Source: Flavobacteriaceae bacterium | Lineage (GTDB): Bacteria; Bacteroidota; Bacteroidia; Flavobacteriales; Flavobacteriaceae | Length of the DNA stretch: 9,292 nucleotides | Direction of reading: 5' to 3' | NCBI GenBank assembly: GCA_003533785.1 | Contig: DQCR01000003.1 | Coordinates: forward strand, 1 to 9,292 | Shown: piece after piece, positions 5,030-9,292 of the stretch | Position numbering within the stretch: position 1 is the first letter of the stretch | Layout: every line of letters starts with the position of its first letter | The notes under the pieces: generated by a model | Seen by the model: only the letters and a program-made list of their open reading frames with translations | What the model was told of the DNA's origin: nothing | Databases searched by the model: none | Program-made: the position numbers and the translations under genes

Positions 5030-7252
5030 AAATCTATACGATTAAGCTTTTTTTTATTTTTAAATGTATCCGTGCTTTTAGCACAAGAACCAAACGCTCA
5101 AACCGTTAAAGATTCTCTTACAACGATCAGTTTGGAAGAGGTTTTATTAACAGGAATCCGTGCAAAGGAGGACATTCCAGTTACGTTTACAAACCTAAGC
5201 CGACAAGACTTAGCGCCCAGAAACTTAGGACAGGACATCCCCATATTACTAAACTATTTACCTGGAGTAGTCACAACAAGTGATGCGGGAGCAGGAATTG
5301 GATATACGGGAATTCGAGTACGAGGAACTGATGCCACACGGGTAAATGTAACGATTAATGGAATCCCTTTTAACGATTCCGAATCTCAAGGAACGTTTTG
5401 GGTGAATTTACCAGATTTTGCCTCCTCTGTGGAAGCCATTCAGTTGCAACGGGGAGTTGGAACTTCAACCAATGGATCTGCTGCTTTTGGCGCCAGCCTG
5501 AACCTCGAAACAGATGCGGTTCAAAATAAGGCATTTGCCTCACTATCTTCTAGTATAGGGAGCTTCAATTCATTTAAAAATACGCTTAGATTCTCAACAG
5601 GAAAAATTAATGAAGGATTTACCTTTTCTGGCCGTTTATCACAAATCAACTCTGATGGATATATTGATCGGGCAACCTCTGATTTAGATGCTTACTTCTT
5701 TCAGGGGACTTTTCAAGATGAATCAACACTAATCAAAGCACTTGTTTTTGGAGGACAAGAAGTCACCTATCAGGCTTACTGGGGTATCGATGCTGTAACG
5801 CTTCAGACAAATAGAACCTATAATACAGGAGGGGAAATATACAATGAAAGCGGGAATCGCAACGACTTCTATGACAATCAAGTAGATAATTATGCGCAAG
5901 AACACTATCAATTTCATTGGAATGAGCGTCTTAACTCCAATTGGAATTTTACACTGGGCTTAAATTATACTCACGGCAGTGGTTTTTATGAGGAGTACAA
6001 CGACCTATGGTATGATCAAAATATAAGTTTTTCTGGCGCAACCTCTTTTGATTATTTACAATTAAAACCCTTTACCATTGGCGATACAACTATTTCAGAT
6101 AGTGAGAACATAAGCCAAAAATGGCTGGACAATGATTATTATGTGATCACTTTAGGATTAAATTACAATACAGAAGACACCAGTCTTAACTTCGGGGGAT
6201 TGTACAGCTACTATGTCGGAGATCATTTTGGGGATTTAATCTGGGGGCAAAACTTGGGAGAGGTACTTCCCAACCATCGATTTTATGAAAATCAAGGAAT
6301 TAAAAAAGAAGGTAGTTTTTTTGCAAAGGCGACACAAACTCTTTCTGAAGGATTTACTGGCTTTATCGATTTGCAACTTCGTTCCATAGGATATCAAGTA
6401 TCGGGTCAGATTGTAGGACCTGCTTCTTTTTCAGTAGACGATAATTTTGTATTCTTTAACCCAAAAGCAGGGCTTACATACGAAGTTGCTTCGGGACAAA
6501 AATTATATTTTTCCTATGCTAAAGCCCAGCGGGAACCTAACCGTACGGATTATGAAAACGGAAACCCTAAACCAGAAAAACTAGATGACTTTGAATTGGG
6601 ATGGCGAATAAATACTCCAAAACTTCAGGCCCAAACCAATGTGTATTGGATGGAGTATAAGGACCAATTGGTTTTGACAGGAGCAATTGATGCTGTGGGG
6701 TCACCCATCCGTCAAAATGTAGGGAAAAGCAGACGCTTAGGAATTGAATTAGAATTCAAAATAAATTTAAATTCTAACTGGTTGTGGCAGCCCAATATTG
6801 CTTTAAGCAGCAATCAAAACTTAGATTTTTATTTTAAACGCGATGGAGTTTTAGAGAATTTGGGGAAAACGCAACTGGCCTATTCTCCAAATCTTGTAGG
6901 TGGAAATGCTATTATGTATGTCCCTTCTACTAGATTTCAAATAGGACTCCTATCCAAGTACGTTGGAAAACAATATATGGGGAATATCGATTCTGAAAAT
7001 TCTACACTCTCAGCTTATTTTGTCAATGACCTGAGTGCAGTATATACGTGGCAACCCAATAAATGGATTCAAGAAATTCAGTGGTCACTTCTGGTGAACA
7101 ATATTTTCAATGCGCAATACGAATCCAACGGCTATTTCTACACCTTTGATGATACTTGGTCCGCACCAGGGCAGGTAACCACTGTTGAAGGTGCAGGCTA
7201 CTTCCCTCAAGCAGGGATTAACTTACTAACAGGTGTAATGCTGCGGTTTTAA
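5027..7252 (+). CDS. TonB-dependent outer-membrane receptor, predicted for thiamine
   Basis: A 741-residue receptor that would take up its ligand across the outer membrane using the TonB-ExbBD proton-motive system. A signal peptide spans residues 1-19, with cleavage near VLLA-Q. A TonB-box-like segment ISLEEVLLTG (34-43) is followed by the plug domain (about 45-165) with RVRGTDATRVNVTINGIPFND (97-117) and the end block LQRGVGTSTNGSAAFGASLNL (140-160). The rest is an aromatic-rich 22-strand-type barrel ending in MLRF, the terminal Phe expected for BAM-assisted insertion. It lacks the N-terminal carboxypeptidase-like extension of SusC-type receptors. The upstream TPP riboswitch makes thiamine or thiamine phosphates the likely ligand, like receptors described as Omr1/OMPthi in Bacteroidetes. 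The start is supported by the signal peptide. Its stop overlaps that of the convergent gene by four bases. Confidence 0.93.
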   Translation: MKSIRLSFFLFLNVSVLLAQEPNAQTVKDSLTTISLEEVLLTGIRAKEDIPVTFTNLSRQDLAPRNLGQDIPILLNYLPGVVTTSDAGAGIGYTGIRVRGTDATRVNVTINGIPFNDSESQGTFWVNLPDFASSVEAIQLQRGVGTSTNGSAAFGASLNLETDAVQNKAFASLSSSIGSFNSFKNTLRFSTGKINEGFTFSGRLSQINSDGYIDRATSDLDAYFFQGTFQDESTLIKALVFGGQEVTYQAYWGIDAVTLQTNRTYNTGGEIYNESGNRNDFYDNQVDNYAQEHYQFHWNERLNSNWNFTLGLNYTHGSGFYEEYNDLWYDQNISFSGATSFDYLQLKPFTIGDTTISDSENISQKWLDNDYYVITLGLNYNTEDTSLNFGGLYSYYVGDHFGDLIWGQNLGEVLPNHRFYENQGIKKEGSFFAKATQTLSEGFTGFIDLQLRSIGYQVSGQIVGPASFSVDDNFVFFNPKAGLTYEVASGQKLYFSYAKAQREPNRTDYENGNPKPEKLDDFELGWRINTPKLQAQTNVYWMEYKDQLVLTGAIDAVGSPIRQNVGKSRRLGIELEFKINLNSNWLWQPNIALSSNQNLDFYFKRDGVLENLGKTQLAYSPNLVGGNAIMYVPSTRFQIGLLSKYVGKQYMGNIDSENSTLSAYFVNDLSAVYTWQPNKWIQEIQWSLLVNNIFNAQYESNGYFYTFDDTWSAPGQVTTVEGAGYFPQAGINLLTGVMLRF

Positions 7253-7257
7253 AACCG
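7244..7257. repeat. 14-base perfect palindrome over the convergent stop codons
   Basis: The sequence CGGTTTTAAAACCG equals its own reverse complement. On the plus strand it encodes Arg-Phe-stop for the TonB receptor; on the minus strand it encodes Arg-Phe-stop for the beta-barrel protein. The two coding regions, stops included, share 7249-7252. As RNA it could form at most a short five-pair stem, and no T run follows on either strand, so it is not a convincing terminator. Confidence 0.9.
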
Positions 7258-8022
7258 ATAACCGACGATCAATCGCGCGACAAAGCGACCAAAGTCACCT
7301 TCAGGATCGTTGTTGAGCAACTGTTGTCCTATAAGCGTGACTTTCAATTGGGTGTTGTATTCCAAACCCAGCTCCAAGGCATAGCCATAGGAAAATGGAT
7401 CCAATTGATTGTCAAAAAACTGTTTTCTACTGGCTTCTGTACCTTGATGTACAATCAGGCTAGGGAAGGTCCAAAAATACAAGCTGCTGTTGGTCAGCGC
7501 ATCGTCAGCTAAAGTACTTTGGTAAATCCACCCTAAACGTCCGTAGTTGTCAAAAAAAGAAGTGCTTTGAAAATTGGGTAAAGGTTGCCCCTGGATCCAT
7601 TTTTTTCCCATACTTAGTCCAATTTTAGTATGTTGAAGTTCGTTTTGGGAAAGTGGAAAACTAAAGAAAAGAGTTCCATTTATTGCCCCCCCTGTGGGGT
7701 TCATTAAAAAATCAAACGTATTTAAGGCATCTACACGATTTCCCCTCCAAAGGGTTTGCGTTCCGTATAAGGTAAAGGCGTAGTGATTTCCATTTTTAGC
7801 ATCGTACCGCAATTTTAAAGCTTCTAGGGTAAGGTCCAAATGTTGTAAACTACTCACTCCTACAATGCCTGTTCGGAACAACTGTACCCGAAAACTACTT
7901 TCCTCCCGTTTGCCTTGGGTGTAATCCATCTCAAGTAGCTGCCCATAGGTCAAAGTACTAAAAAGTAAGAACCCGATGAGGTAGCGCTTCTTTTTAAACG
8001 AAAAAACCAGTTTTGAAACCAT
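7249..8022 (-). CDS. Probable outer-membrane beta-barrel protein, function unknown
   Basis: I do not recognise a named family. The 257-residue product starts at the ATG at 8022 with a basic N-terminus (KKKR at 10-13), a hydrophobic core and a likely signal-peptidase site at TYG-Q (27/28). The mature part alternates polar and aromatic residues, as in beta strands, with no membrane helices, and ends in VGYRF, a terminal Phe typical of outer-membrane barrels. The pattern suggests a small barrel of roughly 10-14 strands, a rough count by eye. It lies 16 bases downstream of the lipoprotein gene and probably shares its transcript. A TAACTTTG box on the minus strand (8041-8034) could give it a second start, but the leader would be only about ten bases and no -33 element is seen. 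It could be a lipoprotein-linked envelope protein; no substrate can be assigned. Confidence 0.8.
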   Translation of the reverse strand: MVSKLVFSFKKKRYLIGFLLFSTLTYGQLLEMDYTQGKREESSFRVQLFRTGIVGVSSLQHLDLTLEALKLRYDAKNGNHYAFTLYGTQTLWRGNRVDALNTFDFLMNPTGGAINGTLFFSFPLSQNELQHTKIGLSMGKKWIQGQPLPNFQSTSFFDNYGRLGWIYQSTLADDALTNSSLYFWTFPSLIVHQGTEASRKQFFDNQLDPFSYGYALELGLEYNTQLKVTLIGQQLLNNDPEGDFGRFVARLIVGYRF

Positions 8023-8038
8023 GATATAAAAATCAAAG

Positions 8039-8515
8039 TTAATTTGTAATTCTCAAGGTACCATTTAAATTTTGAACTTGATAGAACAGCAACCCTTGCG
8101 GCGGATCCAAGTCTTCACTGGGATTCAAAAGCTGGCCTGTAGCAAGACTGTATTGAAAATTTTCACAGCTACATTCCGCCAAAACCCCTGTAATGGACAG
8201 TGAGGAACAGGTTTTGGGTATGTGATTGGGACAGGTAGCTTCCCAAGCGAGAAAGCTGGAGCCGTTCAGGTTAAATATAATGACACCATTGATTCCCAGA
8301 TCGGCAAGAAAAAGACTGTTTCCTACAAAATTTAATCCGTTATATAAGGGGAGTGATAAATTGATTTCGCGTTGAAACCGAAGGTCCACTAAATAGGGAT
8401 TCCTTTGTAGGGGCTCCTTTCCACAGCTTATTAAGGTTGTCAGAATCCCTAAGATTAACATCCAGAACGTTCGAAATTTTTTAATGCCTAGTCTCAAATG
8501 TGTATCTTTGTTCAC
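8039..8515 (-). CDS. Lipoprotein with degenerate Rieske-like domain
   Basis: The product (158 residues) has a basic N-terminus, a hydrophobic segment (18-30) and the lipobox LISC with Cys31, so it is a lipoprotein of the cell envelope. Residues about 65-158 follow the Rieske [2Fe-2S] layout: a first ligand loop at CPNH (95-98), a Cys at 103, a second loop ECSCENFQYSLATGQLL (114-130), then a proline-rich turn and a final LRIT strand. Canonical Rieske loops are CxH and CxxH; here the second loop reads CSCE, so its histidine is replaced by Glu118, and the first loop spacing is altered. Cluster binding is therefore doubtful. The frame opens with GTG at 8515, because an in-frame stop lies just upstream with no ATG between. 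An ATG at 8461 would leave a signal without basic residues. Similar proteins are, from memory, common in Flavobacteriia. Confidence 0.78.
   Translation of the reverse strand: MNKDTHLRLGIKKFRTFWMLILGILTTLISCGKEPLQRNPYLVDLRFQREINLSLPLYNGLNFVGNSLFLADLGINGVIIFNLNGSSFLAWEATCPNHIPKTCSSLSITGVLAECSCENFQYSLATGQLLNPSEDLDPPQGLLFYQVQNLNGTLRITN
8503..8510 (+). promoter_or_regulatory. Bacteroidetes -7 promoter box for greA
   Basis: TATCTTTG is a full match to TAnnTTTG and lies inside the first codons of the divergent lipoprotein gene. No TTG is found 17-23 bases upstream; that region is T-rich instead. Transcription would begin near 8515, giving a leader of about 48 bases before the greA ATG. Confidence 0.55.
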
Positions 8516-8540
8516 AAATCCACCCTTGGGAGGATTTTTT
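8516..8540 (+). terminator. Terminator-like hairpin at the start of the greA leader
   Basis: AAATCC (8516-8521) pairs with GGATTT (8532-8537); inside, an A-A mismatch is followed by a short CC/GG helix and a CTTG loop, and the descending arm runs into six T (8535-8540). The shape is that of an intrinsic terminator on the plus strand, but no plus-strand gene ends nearby. The nearest upstream plus-strand gene stops at 7252. It begins at about the predicted greA transcription start, so it belongs to the greA leader and may act as an attenuator, a pause site or a 5' stabilising stem. Confidence 0.5.
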
Positions 8541-8562
8541 GTTTATATAAAACGTATAAATC

Positions 8563-9039
8563 ATGAGTAAAGTATCTTATTATACTGAAGAAGGCTTAAA
8601 AAAGTTACGTGCCGAGTTAAACCAACTCAAAGATGTAGAGCGCCCCAAAGCCTCTCAAGCGATTGCTGAAGCACGAGATAAGGGAGATTTAAGTGAAAAT
8701 GCTGAATACGATGCGGCTAAAGAAGCCCAAGGAATGCTGGAAATGCAAATTGCAAAGCTCGAAAATACGTTAGCTAATGCACGGATTATTAACGAGTCGG
8801 AATTGGACACCTCCAAAGTACTGGTCCTCTCCACGGTTGAAGTTAAAAATAAAGCCAATGGAGCCCAGATGAAATACACCCTTGTGGCTCAAAGTGAAGC
8901 CGATTTAAAAACAGGTAAAATCTCAGTAGATTCGCCAATTGGTAAAGGACTTTTAGGGAGACAAGTAGGAGAATCAGCAGTAATTTCAGTTCCCAATGGG
9001 AGTATTGAATTAGAAATTATTTCCATAGTTCGAAATTGA
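8563..9039 (+). CDS. greA: Transcript cleavage/elongation factor GreA
   Basis: GreA enters the secondary channel of RNA polymerase and helps it cleave the 3' end of RNA in backtracked complexes, restoring elongation and aiding promoter escape. The length of 158 residues is that of E. coli GreA. The N-terminal coiled coil (about 8-77) carries the tip segment ARDKGDLSENAEYDAAKE (37-54), with the acidic tip residues Asp42 and Glu45 matching E. coli Asp41 and Glu44. The C-terminal FKBP-like domain (about 82-158) contains the DSPIGKGLLGRQVGE block (123-137). The region before the ATG is A/T-rich with no Shine-Dalgarno site, as is usual in Bacteroidetes. Its TGA overlaps the ATG of the HIT gene by one base (TGATG), indicating a coupled operon. 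The distinctive leader hairpin is listed separately. Confidence 0.98.
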   Translation: MSKVSYYTEEGLKKLRAELNQLKDVERPKASQAIAEARDKGDLSENAEYDAAKEAQGMLEMQIAKLENTLANARIINESELDTSKVLVLSTVEVKNKANGAQMKYTLVAQSEADLKTGKISVDSPIGKGLLGRQVGESAVISVPNGSIELEIISIVRN

Positions 9040-9292
9040 TGGAAACCCTGTTTAGTAAAATTATTACAGGTAAAATTCCAAGTTACAAAGTGGCGGAAGA
9101 TGCCTTTTGCTATGCCTTACTAGATATCCATCCCAATACACGAGGCCATGTGTTGTGTGTCCCTAAAAAACAAGTGGACAAATTATTTGACTTGTCAGAA
9201 AAAGACTACAACCGATTGATGACTTTTTCTCGAAAAGTAGCCCTGGCCCTACGACAAGCAATTCCATGTAAACGCGTGGGAATGTCTGTTGT
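9039..9292 (+). CDS. HIT-family nucleotide-binding protein (HinT-like), 3' end cut off
   Basis: HinT-type HIT proteins are small cytosolic homodimers that hydrolyse nucleoside phosphoramidates and acyl-adenylates. The 84 complete codons visible give the N-terminal part: LFSKIITGKIPSYKVAED (4-21), YALLDIHPNTRGHVLCVPKK (25-44) and a helix around LSEKDYNRLM (52-61). These match the HinT/PKCI start IFxKIixgeIPxxkvyeD and FxDIxPxxxGHxLvvPKxH. The catalytic HxHxH triad lies beyond the right edge and cannot be checked. The ATG overlaps the greA stop codon by one base. Pairing of greA with a HIT gene is, as I recall, common in Bacteroidetes. Confidence 0.93.
   Translation, partial: METLFSKIITGKIPSYKVAEDAFCYALLDIHPNTRGHVLCVPKKQVDKLFDLSEKDYNRLMTFSRKVALALRQAIPCKRVGMSV

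Noticed and set aside
7244..7257. Palindrome as a bidirectional terminator
   Set aside because: Only about five pairs can form around a loop and neither side has a following T run.
8034..8041. TAACTTTG on the minus strand as the main promoter of the beta-barrel gene
   Set aside because: The box fits, but no -33 element is at the right distance and the leader would be only about ten bases; transcription from the lipoprotein gene is simpler.
8516..8540. Hairpin before greA as the terminator of an upstream plus-strand gene
   Set aside because: The nearest upstream plus-strand gene ends at 7252, with two minus-strand genes between.
1..9292. Mobile element, phage, CRISPR or defence system
   Set aside because: No transposase, integrase, repeat array, attachment-site pair or nuclease motif was seen; all genes look like core chromosomal genes.

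Overview
This window looks like core chromosome from a Bacteroidota, most likely class Flavobacteriia. Three things point there: the promoter boxes fit the Bacteroidetes form TAnnTTTG rather than E. coli -10 boxes; Shine-Dalgarno sites are largely absent; and the gene families are typical (DUF4301, a PnuC-family carrier with a single-domain NadR-like kinase, a TonB-dependent receptor behind a TPP riboswitch, a Rieske-like lipoprotein). I cannot name the genus. No mobile element, CRISPR array, tRNA or rRNA is visible, and no gene-free stretch exceeds about 160 bases.

Layout. Positions 1-1271 (minus strand) hold nearly all of ahcY, S-adenosylhomocysteine hydrolase, cut at its C-terminus by the window edge. 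Facing away from it, over a short region where two promoters interlock, is a tightly packed plus-strand operon (1327-4866): an Sfp-type phosphopantetheinyl transferase, a small thiamine-binding (YkoF/MTH1187-type) protein, a PnuC-family vitamin carrier, a NadR-like nucleoside kinase and a DUF4301 protein. Gaps within it are 11 bases or fewer and two junctions overlap. A clear TPP riboswitch (4889-4968) follows, then a TonB-dependent outer-membrane receptor (5027-7252), which by this context is a thiamine receptor. Convergent with the receptor, sharing four bases at the stop codons, is a minus-strand pair: a probable outer-membrane beta-barrel protein (7249-8022) and, upstream of it, a lipoprotein with a degenerate Rieske-like domain (8039-8515). 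Divergent from that pair are greA (8563-9039) and a HIT-family protein cut by the right edge.

How the parts may work together. The receptor would bring thiamine or thiamine phosphates across the outer membrane using TonB energy. The PnuC-family carrier would move the vitamin across the inner membrane by facilitated diffusion. The small thiamine-binding protein and the kinase would hold or phosphorylate it inside. Only the receptor sits directly behind the riboswitch; the carrier operon has its own promoter and no riboswitch in this window. The substrate of the kinase and the function of DUF4301 are unknown. The DUF4301 protein carries motifs resembling sugar-nucleotide uridylyltransferases.

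The main points worth a second look are the riboswitch expression platform (a 9-base perfect complement to the aptamer plus a hairpin covering the start codon), the carrier-kinase-DUF4301 set, the interlocked ahcY/PPTase promoters, a terminator-like hairpin at the very start of the greA leader, and a 14-base palindrome that encodes Arg-Phe-stop on both strands at the convergent junction.
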